Source: Lachnospiraceae bacterium (GTDB lineage Bacteria > Bacillota > Clostridia > Lachnospirales > Lachnospiraceae). From it: a DNA stretch of 64,000 nt. The position numbers and the translations under genes were made by a program. Below the pieces are notes generated by a model. It saw only the letters and a program-made list of their open reading frames with translations, did not search any database and was not told the DNA's origin. Positions 49,493 to 58,342 of the stretch are shown here, one piece after another. The first letter of the stretch is position 1. Each line of letters starts with the position of its first letter. The stretch is from contig CABIXN010000002.1 in NCBI GenBank assembly GCA_902362715.1, forward strand, positions 248,001 through 312,000, read 5' to 3'.

Positions 49493-51385
49493 ATGGGGAA
49501 TGTAACAAAATATGATATGTATTTGTTTGGTGAGGGAACACATTATGATATTTATAAAAAGCTGGGAGCTCATCCTGGGAAACGGGGAAAAACCAGCGGT
49601 GTTTACTTTGACGTATGGGCTCCTCATGCAAAAAATGTCTGGGTAATTGGAAGCTTTAATAACTGGAATGAGAAAAAAAATCCAATGAAGTGTCTGGGGC
49701 CAAACGGTATTTATGAGGCATTTGTTCCCGCTGCCCGCCAGGGAGATCTGTATAAGTTTCTGATAGAGACAGAAAGCGGAGAAATGCTTTATAAAGCAGA
49801 TCCTTATGCAAATTATGCGGAATTAAGACCGGGGACTGCTTCTCGGGTTACGGATATTGAGCAGATCAGATGGACAGATCAGGCCTGGATGGAGAAGCGC
49901 AGAGAGCATGAGGATGTGTATGATCAGCCCCTTTCTGTTTATGAGGTTCATATGGGATCCTGGAGGCGCCATCCGGGAAGTGAGGATGATGGCTTTTATA
50001 CCTACAGGGAAATTGCTCCTCAGCTGACAGAATATGTGAAGGAAATGGGGTATACTCATGTGGAGCTTATGGGGATTGCAGAATATCCCTTTGACGGTTC
50101 CTGGGGATATCAGGTTACCGGATATTATGCGCCTACTTCCCGCTATGGGACACCGGAGGATTTTGCGTATCTTGTAAATTATCTCCACCGGCATAAAATC
50201 GGTGTAATCCTTGACTGGGTTCCTGCTCATTTTCCCAGGGATGCCCATGGACTTGCCTGCTTTGACGGTACCTGTCTTTATGAATATGCGGATCCAAGAA
50301 AAGGAGAGCATCCTGACTGGGGAACAAAAATTTTTGATTATGCCAAAAACGAAGTGAAAAATTTCCTGATAGGCAGTGCGCTTTTGTGGATTGAGCAGTT
50401 TCATATAGACGGCCTGCGGGTAGATGCGGTAGCTTCCATGCTGTATCTGGATTATGGAAAGCAGGACGGACAATGGGTGGCAAATGAATATGGTGATAAT
50501 AAAAACCTGGAGGCAATCGAGTTTTTCAAGCATCTTAATACGCTGATAATTGGAAGAAATCCGGGAGTAATGATGATTGCTGAAGAGTCAACGGCATGGC
50601 CTATGGTGACCGGGAAGGCTGAAGACGGGGGCTTAAATTTTACGTATAAGTGGAATATGGGCTGGATGCATGATTTTCTGGATTATATGAAGCTGGATCC
50701 TTATTTCAGGAAATTTAATCATAACAGGATGACCTTTGCTATGAGTTATAACTACAGTGAAAAATATATTCTTGTGTTATCTCATGATGAGGTGGTGCAT
50801 TTAAAGTGTTCCATGATTAATAAGATGCCGGGACTAAATGAGGATAAGTTCCGGAATCTGAAAGTGGGATATGCGTTTATGATGGGGCATCCCGGCAAAA
50901 AACTGCTGTTTATGGGACAGGACTTTGCCCAGCTTGGAGAATGGAGTGAAGAGCGGGAGCTGGATTGGTTTCTTCTGGAAAAACCTGAGCACAGACAGAT
51001 TCAGGAATTTGTAAAAGAACTGCTTCATATTTACAAAAAATATCCGTCTATGTATCATATGGATGATCAGATGGAAGGATTTGAGTGGATTAATGCCAAT
51101 GACGGAGATCGGAGTATCTTTAGTTTTATCCGAAGAGGAAAGACGGGGAGAAACAGTCTTTTGTTTGTATGTAATTTTACACCGGTAGCCCGGCCTGATT
51201 ATCGGGTTGGCGTACCGAAAAAGAAACAGTACACTTTGATTCTGGACAGTGACGAAGCGCGTTTTGGTGGTGAAGGCAGAGAACGTCCTGCTGTATACAA
51301 GGCGGAGAAGTCAGAATGCGATGGAAGGGAATTTTCCATTGCATATGATCTTCCTGAATACGGGGTGGCTGTATTTAAGTTTTAA
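49493..51385 (+). CDS. glgB: 1,4-alpha-glucan branching enzyme
   Basis: A 630-residue GH13 branching enzyme that introduces alpha-1,6 branches into glycogen. An N-terminal carbohydrate-binding E-set domain (FDVWAPHAKNVWVIGSFNNW) precedes the TIM barrel, with the catalytic Asp in DGLRVDAVASM, Glu in MIAEEST and the transition-state Asp in LSHDEVVH. The ATG at 49493 is selected by AAGGGGG; 49469 is an upstream in-frame ATG inside the previous gene. No other glycogen genes are adjacent, and coupling to the TPR/ATPase gene (13-base gap) is notable. Confidence 0.93.
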   Translation: MGNVTKYDMYLFGEGTHYDIYKKLGAHPGKRGKTSGVYFDVWAPHAKNVWVIGSFNNWNEKKNPMKCLGPNGIYEAFVPAARQGDLYKFLIETESGEMLYKADPYANYAELRPGTASRVTDIEQIRWTDQAWMEKRREHEDVYDQPLSVYEVHMGSWRRHPGSEDDGFYTYREIAPQLTEYVKEMGYTHVELMGIAEYPFDGSWGYQVTGYYAPTSRYGTPEDFAYLVNYLHRHKIGVILDWVPAHFPRDAHGLACFDGTCLYEYADPRKGEHPDWGTKIFDYAKNEVKNFLIGSALLWIEQFHIDGLRVDAVASMLYLDYGKQDGQWVANEYGDNKNLEAIEFFKHLNTLIIGRNPGVMMIAEESTAWPMVTGKAEDGGLNFTYKWNMGWMHDFLDYMKLDPYFRKFNHNRMTFAMSYNYSEKYILVLSHDEVVHLKCSMINKMPGLNEDKFRNLKVGYAFMMGHPGKKLLFMGQDFAQLGEWSEERELDWFLLEKPEHRQIQEFVKELLHIYKKYPSMYHMDDQMEGFEWINANDGDRSIFSFIRRGKTGRNSLLFVCNFTPVARPDYRVGVPKKKQYTLILDSDEARFGGEGRERPAVYKAEKSECDGREFSIAYDLPEYGVAVFKF

Positions 51386-51428
51386 ATCCGGACGGGCAGT
51401 TTTGTCCGCCCTGGCTGGAAGGAAATGA

Positions 51429-52019
51429 TTGATAATGCAAGTACTACATGATATTTTAGCTGGAATTTTGGCGGCGGATGGGAATGTTCTGCTGTGGATA
51501 CAGGAATATTTAAGGTTTGAGTGGCTGACACCCATTATGGTAAGAATAACGCATCTGGGGGATAAAGGATTTATCTGGGCGGTAATTGGCGTCATTTTAT
51601 TATTCCCAAAGAAAACCAGACGTGCAGGGATTTTATCTCTTCTGGCGCTTTTGAGTGCTCATCTGCTGTGCAATTATGTGCTGAAAGGTTATGTGGGCAG
51701 GATACGCCCCTATGAGGTGATTGACGGTCTTTCCTGTATTATTGGAAAGGTGGGAAGCTTTTCTTTCCCGTCTGGTCATACGATGACGGCATTTGCCGCG
51801 GCTGTTGTGATTTTTAAAAGCCGTCCGGCGTGTCTTGGAGTACCGGTTATGGTATTGGCGTTTCTGATAGGATTTACGAGACTGTATGTAGGGGTTCATT
51901 ATCCTACAGATGTTATTTTCGGGGCCATTATGGGGACCTTGATTGGTTTGATCTTCTTTTGGATTTTTGGAGACAAGAAGTATAAAGAGAAGGCCAGAAG
52001 GAAACGTCGGAGATGTTAG
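51429..52019 (+). CDS. PAP2-family membrane phosphatase
   Basis: A 196-residue protein with about five membrane spans and the phosphatidic-acid-phosphatase type 2 signature: KGYVGRIRPYE, then SFPSGHTM and RLYVGVHYPTDVIFGA. Family members dephosphorylate lipid phosphates such as undecaprenyl pyrophosphate or phosphatidylglycerophosphate. The start may be TTG at 51429 (six bases behind GGAAGG) or ATG at 51435. A basic, Lys/Arg-rich tail ends the protein. A 25-bp inverted-repeat terminator follows. Confidence 0.85.
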   Translation: MIMQVLHDILAGILAADGNVLLWIQEYLRFEWLTPIMVRITHLGDKGFIWAVIGVILLFPKKTRRAGILSLLALLSAHLLCNYVLKGYVGRIRPYEVIDGLSCIIGKVGSFSFPSGHTMTAFAAAVVIFKSRPACLGVPVMVLAFLIGFTRLYVGVHYPTDVIFGAIMGTLIGLIFFWIFGDKKYKEKARRKRRRC

Positions 52020-52041
52020 AATTGAATTAAGTAATAAAAAT

Positions 52042-52113
52042 GCAGCTGTCTGTATCAGCTTTTCCGAAATCCGTGTTTTAACCGGTGGCGGAAAAGCTGA
52101 TACAGACAGCTGC
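52042..52113. terminator. Perfect 25-bp inverted repeat, bidirectional terminator
   Basis: Positions 52042-52066 are the exact reverse complement of 52089-52113, with a 22-base loop. The minus-strand side ends in ATTTTTATT and the plus side in CTTTCAT. It lies between two convergent genes, the PAP2 and cyclophilin genes. Confidence 0.85.
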
Positions 52114-52149
52114 TTTCATATACAAAATCTTTTAATTTTTTTCTTTATC

Positions 52150-52671
52150 TTAGCATGTTTCCGGTTCTGGATATTCTGTGCCGAATGTTTCCACAGTAAC
52201 GGTTTTCATCATCTGCCGTTCCATAGGGGCATCCTGGTAGTTTGTTTTTACATTTGCGATTTTATTAACAAATTCCATTCCCTCAATTACTTTTCCGAAT
52301 GCGGCATACTGGCCGTCAAGATGCGGAGAGTTTTTGTGCATAATGAAAAACTGGCTGCCTGCTGAATCAGGCATCATAGTACGCGCCATGGATAATACAC
52401 CGGGGGTATGTTTCAGCTGATTTGAAAAACCATTCTGAGAAAATTCACCTTTAATGCTGTATCCGGGACCGCCCATGCCGGTGCCTTCCGGATCGCCGCC
52501 CTGGATCATAAATCCGGAAATTACACGATGAAAGATAACTCCGTTATAAAAGCCCTTTTTAATAAGTGATATGAAGTTATTTACTGTATTTGGTGCGATT
52601 TCAGGATAAAGTTCTGCTTTGATTATATCACCGTTTTCCATTTCAATGGTAACAATTGGATTCTGTGCCAT
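52150..52671 (-). CDS. Cyclophilin-type peptidyl-prolyl isomerase
   Basis: A 173-residue cytosolic cyclophilin that catalyses proline isomerisation during folding. The core FHRVISGFMIQGGDPEGTGMGGPGY and the later GSQFFIMHKNSPHLDGQYAAFGKV match the family closely. No signal peptide is present. The start is preceded by AAAAGAGGGG on the minus strand. It is monocistronic and shares a terminator with the convergent PAP2 gene. Confidence 0.95.
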   Translation of the reverse strand: MAQNPIVTIEMENGDIIKAELYPEIAPNTVNNFISLIKKGFYNGVIFHRVISGFMIQGGDPEGTGMGGPGYSIKGEFSQNGFSNQLKHTPGVLSMARTMMPDSAGSQFFIMHKNSPHLDGQYAAFGKVIEGMEFVNKIANVKTNYQDAPMERQMMKTVTVETFGTEYPEPETC

Positions 52672-52864
52672 AATAGTCCCCTCTTTTCTTTATTTTCATA
52701 ATTTTTGAGAATCGGCCGTATTCTACGGCAATTTGTACATCTCTGATATGCATTGTAACGGAAATGACGTGCGTTTTCAATAAAATTAGAAAAAACGGGT
52801 AGTTTTTTGCATTTCTATGTGGTAGGCTGATGGAAACTATAGCGGTTAAAAATGTCGGAATTTG

Positions 52865-53758
52865 ATGATAACAGACGGAAAGTTTACGGTTGATGGGATG
52901 GAACATAAGTTAAGAAATATTTTTGTGTTTGGAGATACTGTAAAATGGGAAAAACAGGAAAGAGACTGTCTAGAGAAGCTTTTTTGTCAGGCCAGACAGC
53001 ATAAGATCAGGATATGGCGGGCTGAGAAATGCGGGCTGGAAGAAGCTTTTGCAGAACTGAAAAAACAAAATAAGGCCAGCCTTGCTGTTGTCAGTGACTG
53101 GTGTACATTAAAGAGAGTAAAGGAACTGTCAGCAGCCACTCTGTATTTCCTGAAAAAGGATGAGTCTGTTTTCGGAGCCGATATGGCTGTGGAGAGTTTT
53201 CAGGAAATTACAGTGATGTTTCTTCAAAAAGTTTTCTGCAGACATCACAGTATTCCCTGGACTGTTTTAAAGACAAAACAATGTATTCTGCGGGAGGCAG
53301 TACCCGAAGATCTTTGCAGCTTTTATGACATATACAGACAGCCCTCAGTAAAGCCCTGGGTTGAGCCCATGTCTGAGGATTTTCAACAGGAGCAGGAGCG
53401 GCTTAAGAGCTATATTCAGACACAGTATGTTTTTTATGATTATGGAACATGGACGATTATAGACAAGGATACAGGGGCGGTTATCGGCCGGTGTGGGCTG
53501 GAACCGGGAAAAGACGGTGTGCAGATGGGATATTTGATTCGTGAAGAATACCGATGCAGAGGAATTGCCAGGGAAGTATGCAGCGCTGTACTGACATATG
53601 CTGCGGATGAACTGCAGCTGCCCGAAATAAAACTGTACATAGATCCTGCAAATACGGCCTCTGTATTGTTTGCACAAAGTATTGGATTCCACTGGTATGA
53701 TAGTTATGTACAAGGCAGTATGCCTGTGGATGTATATATGAAAACATTGCTTTTTTAA
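52865..53758 (+). CDS. GNAT acetyltransferase with unidentified N-terminal domain
   Basis: A protein of about 297 residues. The C-terminal half (about 145-297) is a GNAT N-acetyltransferase: CILREAVPEDL at its start, MGYLIREEYRCRGIAREV for acetyl-CoA binding, and FAQSIGFHWYD at the end. The N-terminal ~130 residues are not recognised; they show alternating beta-alpha character (AVVSDWCTLKRVKEL) and could be a degenerate HAD-like or Rossmann-type domain. No good ribosome binding site precedes ATG 52865 or TTG 52862, so the start is uncertain. It is the first gene of the rel-hemZ-hisS-aspS run. Confidence 0.78.
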   Translation: MITDGKFTVDGMEHKLRNIFVFGDTVKWEKQERDCLEKLFCQARQHKIRIWRAEKCGLEEAFAELKKQNKASLAVVSDWCTLKRVKELSAATLYFLKKDESVFGADMAVESFQEITVMFLQKVFCRHHSIPWTVLKTKQCILREAVPEDLCSFYDIYRQPSVKPWVEPMSEDFQQEQERLKSYIQTQYVFYDYGTWTIIDKDTGAVIGRCGLEPGKDGVQMGYLIREEYRCRGIAREVCSAVLTYAADELQLPEIKLYIDPANTASVLFAQSIGFHWYDSYVQGSMPVDVYMKTLLF

Positions 53759-53794
53759 ATGGAATTAATTATAATTAATTATCAGGTGAATAAA

Positions 53795-56116
53795 ATGGGC
53801 GAGATGAATAAGACAGACTTAAAAGATATTGAAAAAATTGAAAAAGAGATCTCTGCAGAAGTCAGTAAGATGATTCCAACCAAAGATTTTATAGAACCAT
53901 CCATTCTGTATGAAGAGCTTTTAAAAAGGATTCGAAAATATCATCCTTCCGAGGATGTTTCTCTGGTTGAGAAGGCATACAGGGTTGCCGAGAGTGCACA
54001 CACGGGACAGGTGCGCAAATCCGGCGAACCATATATTATCCACCCTCTGTACGTGGCCATTATACTGGCAGAGCTGGAGATGGATAAAGAAACCATAGTA
54101 GCAGGTATTCTTCATGATGTGGTGGAAGATACTGTTATGACGGATGATGAAATTAAAGCGGAATTCGGAGAAGAAGTGGAGCTTTTGGTGGATGGTGTTA
54201 CCAAGCTGGGACAGCTGTCCTATGACGGAGACAAGATTGAAGTTCAGGCGGAAAATCTGAGAAAAATGTTTCTGGCTATGGCAAAGGATATCCGGGTTAT
54301 TATTATTAAACTTGCTGACCGGCTTCACAATATGCGTACGCTTAAATATATGAAACCGGAAAAACAGAAAGAAAAGGCCAGGGAGACCATGGATATCTAT
54401 GCTCCCATTGCCCAGCGGCTTGGTATCTCTAAGATTAAGATTGAGCTTGAGGATCTTTCTTTGAAATATCTGGAACCGGAAGCGTACTATGATCTGGTGG
54501 AGAAAGTTGCACAGCGCAAGTCCGTCCGGGATGAATATGTACAGTCTCTGGTGGATGAGGTTGGGAAATATATTGACGAGGCAGGAATTAAAGCTTCAAT
54601 TGTAGGGCGTGCAAAGCACTTTTTCAGTATCTATAAAAAGATGGTGAATCAGGGCAAAACCCTGGATCAGATTTACGATTTGTTTGCTATCCGCATTATT
54701 GTAAAGGATGTTAAAAACTGTTATGCGGCCCTGGGGGTTATTCATGAGAAGTATAAACCCATTCCGGGACGGTTTAAAGACTATATTGCAATGCCGAAAC
54801 CGAATATGTATCAGTCGCTGCACACGACTCTGATCGGTCCTAACGGCCAGCCTTTTGAGATTCAGATTCGGACAGAAGAGATGCACCGTACATCGGAGTA
54901 TGGTATCGCAGCCCACTGGAAGTATAAAGAAGCGTCCAATGGAGGCGGTATCAGCGGTGAAGAGGCTAAATTAAGCTGGCTGCGCCAGATTCTTGAGTGG
55001 CAGCAGGATTTGTCAGATAACAAGGAGTTTATGAGCCTGCTGAAAAGCGATCTGGATTTATTTTCAGACGCAGTATTTTGTTTTACACCTACCGGAGATG
55101 TAAAGAATTTACCAAGAGGATCTACTCCTATAGATTTTGCATACAATATTCATACCGCTGTAGGAAATAAAATGATCGGGGCCAAGGTAAACGGCAAACT
55201 GGTTCCCATTGATTATAAAATCAGAAACGGAGACCGGATCGAGGTTCTGACTTCTCAGAACTCCAGAGGCCCAAGCCATGACTGGCTGAATATTGTAAAG
55301 AGCACTCAGGCTAAAAATAAAATTAACCAGTGGTTTAGAAATGAATTTAAAGAAGAGAATATTCAGAAGGGTAAAGAGCTTCTTCACAATTATTGTAAAG
55401 TAAAAGGTGTTCAGCTTTCTGATATTAATAAACCGGAGTATCAGGTAAAAGTACAGCGGAAATACGGCTTCAGAGACTGGAATTCTGTGCTGGCGTCAGT
55501 GGGACACGGGGGCTTAAAAGAGGCGCAGATTATCAATCGTATGATGGAAGAGTACCGCAGAGAACATGCCAAGAAGCTCACAGATGAGCAGATTCTTGCT
55601 CTGGCTGAAGGAGAGAAAGAAAAAGCTGCGGTAAAACCCAAAGAGAGAAGCAAAAGCGGTATTATTGTCAAGGGCCTCACGGATGTGGCGGTGCATTTTT
55701 CCAAATGCTGCGGACCGGTTCCAGGTGATGAAATTGTTGGATTTGTTACCAGAGGACGGGGTGTGTCTGTTCACCGGACAGACTGCATTAATATTATTCA
55801 GCTGCCGGAAAGCGAGCGGGTAAGGTTAATTGATGCGGAGTGGCAGCAGGGAGCTGCAGAAGAGGCTATGGGCGGCCGTTATCTGGCGGAGATTAAGATT
55901 TTCTGCAATAATAGAACCGGGCTGCTTGTGGATATCAGCCGGATTTTTATGGAACGGGAGATAGATATTGACTCTATTAATTCCAGAACAAGTAAAAAAG
56001 GTGTAGCAACAATTTCTGTCCAGTTCCATACAAAAGGAAAAGATGAAATGAATTCTCTGATGGATAAAATTCGTATGATTGACAGCGTTTTTGATATTAA
56101 GAGGACAACTGGCTGA
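53795..56116 (+). CDS. rel: Bifunctional (p)ppGpp synthetase/hydrolase, Rel family
   Basis: A 773-residue stringent-response enzyme. The HD hydrolase domain (about 45-200) has HDVVEDTVMTD and keeps the HDxxED residues; the synthetase domain follows (RIIVKDVKNCYAALGVIHEKYKPIPGRFKDYIAMPKPN spans its substrate region); then a TGS domain (FTPTGDVKNLPRGSTPIDFAY) and a C-terminal ACT domain. Both catalytic halves look intact. The start at 53795 follows CAGGTGA; a longer frame to 53759 has no proper site. It is co-directional with the MBL gene after a hairpin. Confidence 0.95.
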   Translation: MGEMNKTDLKDIEKIEKEISAEVSKMIPTKDFIEPSILYEELLKRIRKYHPSEDVSLVEKAYRVAESAHTGQVRKSGEPYIIHPLYVAIILAELEMDKETIVAGILHDVVEDTVMTDDEIKAEFGEEVELLVDGVTKLGQLSYDGDKIEVQAENLRKMFLAMAKDIRVIIIKLADRLHNMRTLKYMKPEKQKEKARETMDIYAPIAQRLGISKIKIELEDLSLKYLEPEAYYDLVEKVAQRKSVRDEYVQSLVDEVGKYIDEAGIKASIVGRAKHFFSIYKKMVNQGKTLDQIYDLFAIRIIVKDVKNCYAALGVIHEKYKPIPGRFKDYIAMPKPNMYQSLHTTLIGPNGQPFEIQIRTEEMHRTSEYGIAAHWKYKEASNGGGISGEEAKLSWLRQILEWQQDLSDNKEFMSLLKSDLDLFSDAVFCFTPTGDVKNLPRGSTPIDFAYNIHTAVGNKMIGAKVNGKLVPIDYKIRNGDRIEVLTSQNSRGPSHDWLNIVKSTQAKNKINQWFRNEFKEENIQKGKELLHNYCKVKGVQLSDINKPEYQVKVQRKYGFRDWNSVLASVGHGGLKEAQIINRMMEEYRREHAKKLTDEQILALAEGEKEKAAVKPKERSKSGIIVKGLTDVAVHFSKCCGPVPGDEIVGFVTRGRGVSVHRTDCINIIQLPESERVRLIDAEWQQGAAEEAMGGRYLAEIKIFCNNRTGLLVDISRIFMEREIDIDSINSRTSKKGVATISVQFHTKGKDEMNSLMDKIRMIDSVFDIKRTTG

Positions 56117-56187
56117 TTTCAAAACGATGAAACGATAGAATACAATGGCTGTAAATAAGAATGTAAAGATAGTAAATATTTAAAGAA

Positions 56188-56219
56188 AGCAGAGCGGACA
56201 TTTTTTGGTCCGCTTTGTT
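56188..56219 (+). terminator. Hairpin after rel
   Basis: AAGC...GAGCGGAC pairs with GTCCGCTTTG around ATTTTTTG, followed by TTAAC. It may only partly terminate, since the next start codon is 15 bases downstream. Confidence 0.55.
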
Positions 56220-56233
56220 AACAGGAGAGTTAT

Positions 56234-56863
56234 ATGGCAGATTTAAAAATCGAAGAATATCAGGTTGGCGCTATCAGCACTAACTGCTATTTTCTGATAA
56301 ACAGTGATACAAAGGAAGTTTTAATTGTAGATCCGGGCGGAAGTACGGAAATGCTGGAAACCAAAATCCGGCAGGAACAGTTAAAACCTGTGGCAGTTTT
56401 GCTGACACACGGACATTTTGATCATGCATCCGGGGCAGAAGATCTGAAAAATACGTACGGAATTCAGATCTATGCACATGCAGATGAAAAATATACTCTT
56501 GAAGATCCTCAGATAAACCTTTCTACTATGCTTGGAATTTCGGAACAGTATCATGCGGATGTTTATGTAAGGGAAGGGGAAGTACTTCACCTTGGGGGAT
56601 TTGATCTGGAGGTGCTTCATACGCCGGGGCATACCGAAGGGGGCGTATGTTACTATTTGAAAGAGCAGAAGGTCTTAGTCAGCGGAGATACGCTGTTTTG
56701 TACTTCCATCGGGCGGACAGACTTTCCAAACGGAAGCTTCTCTGATTTGATCCGTTCTATTAAAGAAAAACTTATGGTTCTTCCGGATGATGTCCAGGTT
56801 CTGCCGGGACATGAAGGAAAAACATACATTGGTTATGAGCGGGATCATAATCCATATCTGTAA
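56234..56863 (+). CDS. Metallo-beta-lactamase fold hydrolase, glyoxalase II-like
   Basis: A 209-residue dinuclear-zinc hydrolase. The signature THGHFDH (58-64) and the downstream HTPGHTEGG, SGDTLFCTSIGRTDF and VLPGHEGKT ligands are complete. Such single-domain proteins occur beside rel and hemZ in many clostridia; the substrate is unknown, though thioester hydrolysis is common. It lies 15 bases before hemZ's start codon region and is co-directional. Confidence 0.9.
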   Translation: MADLKIEEYQVGAISTNCYFLINSDTKEVLIVDPGGSTEMLETKIRQEQLKPVAVLLTHGHFDHASGAEDLKNTYGIQIYAHADEKYTLEDPQINLSTMLGISEQYHADVYVREGEVLHLGGFDLEVLHTPGHTEGGVCYYLKEQKVLVSGDTLFCTSIGRTDFPNGSFSDLIRSIKEKLMVLPDDVQVLPGHEGKTYIGYERDHNPYL

Positions 56864-56878
56864 GTAAGAGAGAGACAA

Positions 56879-58342
56879 ATGATTACAGTTCAATTAAATA
56901 AAGCTGATTTTGAATACGATATTCACTCACTGGTAAAAGCATTTTTTCCTCAGGAGGAAGTGCAGGTTTCGGCCGAAGAAAAGGATACCAGTGAGAGAAT
57001 ATCGTTTCGTATTGATATTGAGTATAGGCCTGCATCTGTTGCAGTGCAGTTTTGGAAAAACGATAAAAAAGGGATCCGACGGGAGTTTCAAGCAGATTTT
57101 TCAGACAGAAAAGAGACAAAAAACCGGTTAAAGCAGCAGCTTTATGATATGCTGTCAGAGTTTTCAAAGCAAAAGCTTCCCTGGGGGACATTAACGGGAA
57201 TCCGTCCTACCAAAATTCCCATGAGTATGCTGGAAGAAGGAAAATCCAGGGAACAGATTGAAACATATATGAGGGAGACCTATTTTGCCTCTCAGGAGAA
57301 AATTGATCTCTGCATAGAAGTGGCAGAAGAAGAGCTGAAGCTGCTTCAAAAAATTGATTATGAAAATGGCTACAGTCTCTATATTGGGATACCTTTTTGC
57401 CCAAGCACCTGCCTTTACTGCTCCTTTACCTCTTATCCTCTGGGAAAGTGGGAGTCACGGATAGATGAATATCTGGACGCTCTGGAAAAAGAAATTGAAT
57501 TTACAGCAGAGCGGTTTAAGAATAAACATTTAAATACCATTTATATTGGCGGCGGCACGCCTACGACACTGACACCCCGGCAGTTAGACCGGCTGATTAC
57601 AAAGCTTGAGCAAAAGTTCGATTTTTCTCACCTTTTGGAATTTACAGTAGAAGCGGGAAGGGCGGACAGTATTACAGAAGAAAAGCTGAAGGTAATTAAA
57701 GATCATGGAATTTCCAGAATCTCCATTAATCCTCAGACAATGAAGCAGGAAACCCTGGATCTGATCGGACGAAAGGCTACAGTAAAACAGACTGTGGAAA
57801 GCTTTCAGCTGGCTAGAAGGCTTGGGTTTACAAATATCAATATGGATCTGATTGTGGGACTTCCGGAAGAAAATATTGATGATGTAAGGAATACTATGGA
57901 GCAGTTAAAAGAACTGGATCCTGACAATATTACGGTGCATTCCCTGGCGGTGAAGCGTGCGGCCAGACTCCGGATGAACTGGGAGGAGTATCAGGACCTG
58001 CATATGGAAAATACGTGGGATATCATTGATCTCACAGCCAGATATGCAAGAAATATGGGAATGACACCTTATTATCTTTACCGGCAGAAAAATATGGCCG
58101 GGAATTTTGAAAATGTAGGTTATGCAAAACCGGGCTGCGCAGGTATTTACAATATCTTGATTATGGAAGAAAAACAGACTATAATGGCACTTGGTGCAGG
58201 AGCCACGACAAAGTTTGTAATGGATGGCGGCGCCCGCATAGAACGAGTAGGAAACGTCAAGGATATTACCAATTATCTGGAACGAATTGACGAAATGATA
58301 GAACGCAAAGCAAAAGAAATGGAGGAACTCAATTGGCATTAA
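56879..58342 (+). CDS. hemZ: Coproporphyrinogen dehydrogenase-like radical-SAM protein HemZ
   Basis: A 487-residue radical-SAM protein of the HemN/HemZ family. The cluster cysteines are Cys174, Cys178 and Cys181 (PFCPSTCLYCSF). The GGGTPTTLTPRQLDRL, EFTVEAGRADSI and later NMDLIVGLPEE segments are diagnostic, and an extra N-terminal domain of about 150 residues is typical of HemZ. Clostridial HemZ may not make heme; a coproporphyrinogen-related or heme-handling role is usual. It ends overlapping hisS by ten bases. Confidence 0.9.
   Translation: MITVQLNKADFEYDIHSLVKAFFPQEEVQVSAEEKDTSERISFRIDIEYRPASVAVQFWKNDKKGIRREFQADFSDRKETKNRLKQQLYDMLSEFSKQKLPWGTLTGIRPTKIPMSMLEEGKSREQIETYMRETYFASQEKIDLCIEVAEEELKLLQKIDYENGYSLYIGIPFCPSTCLYCSFTSYPLGKWESRIDEYLDALEKEIEFTAERFKNKHLNTIYIGGGTPTTLTPRQLDRLITKLEQKFDFSHLLEFTVEAGRADSITEEKLKVIKDHGISRISINPQTMKQETLDLIGRKATVKQTVESFQLARRLGFTNINMDLIVGLPEENIDDVRNTMEQLKELDPDNITVHSLAVKRAARLRMNWEEYQDLHMENTWDIIDLTARYARNMGMTPYYLYRQKNMAGNFENVGYAKPGCAGIYNILIMEEKQTIMALGAGATTKFVMDGGARIERVGNVKDITNYLERIDEMIERKAKEMEELNWH

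Noticed and set aside
49823..50533. Long open frame antisense to glgB
   Set aside because: It overlaps the catalytic core of a well-conserved enzyme and shows no domain of its own.
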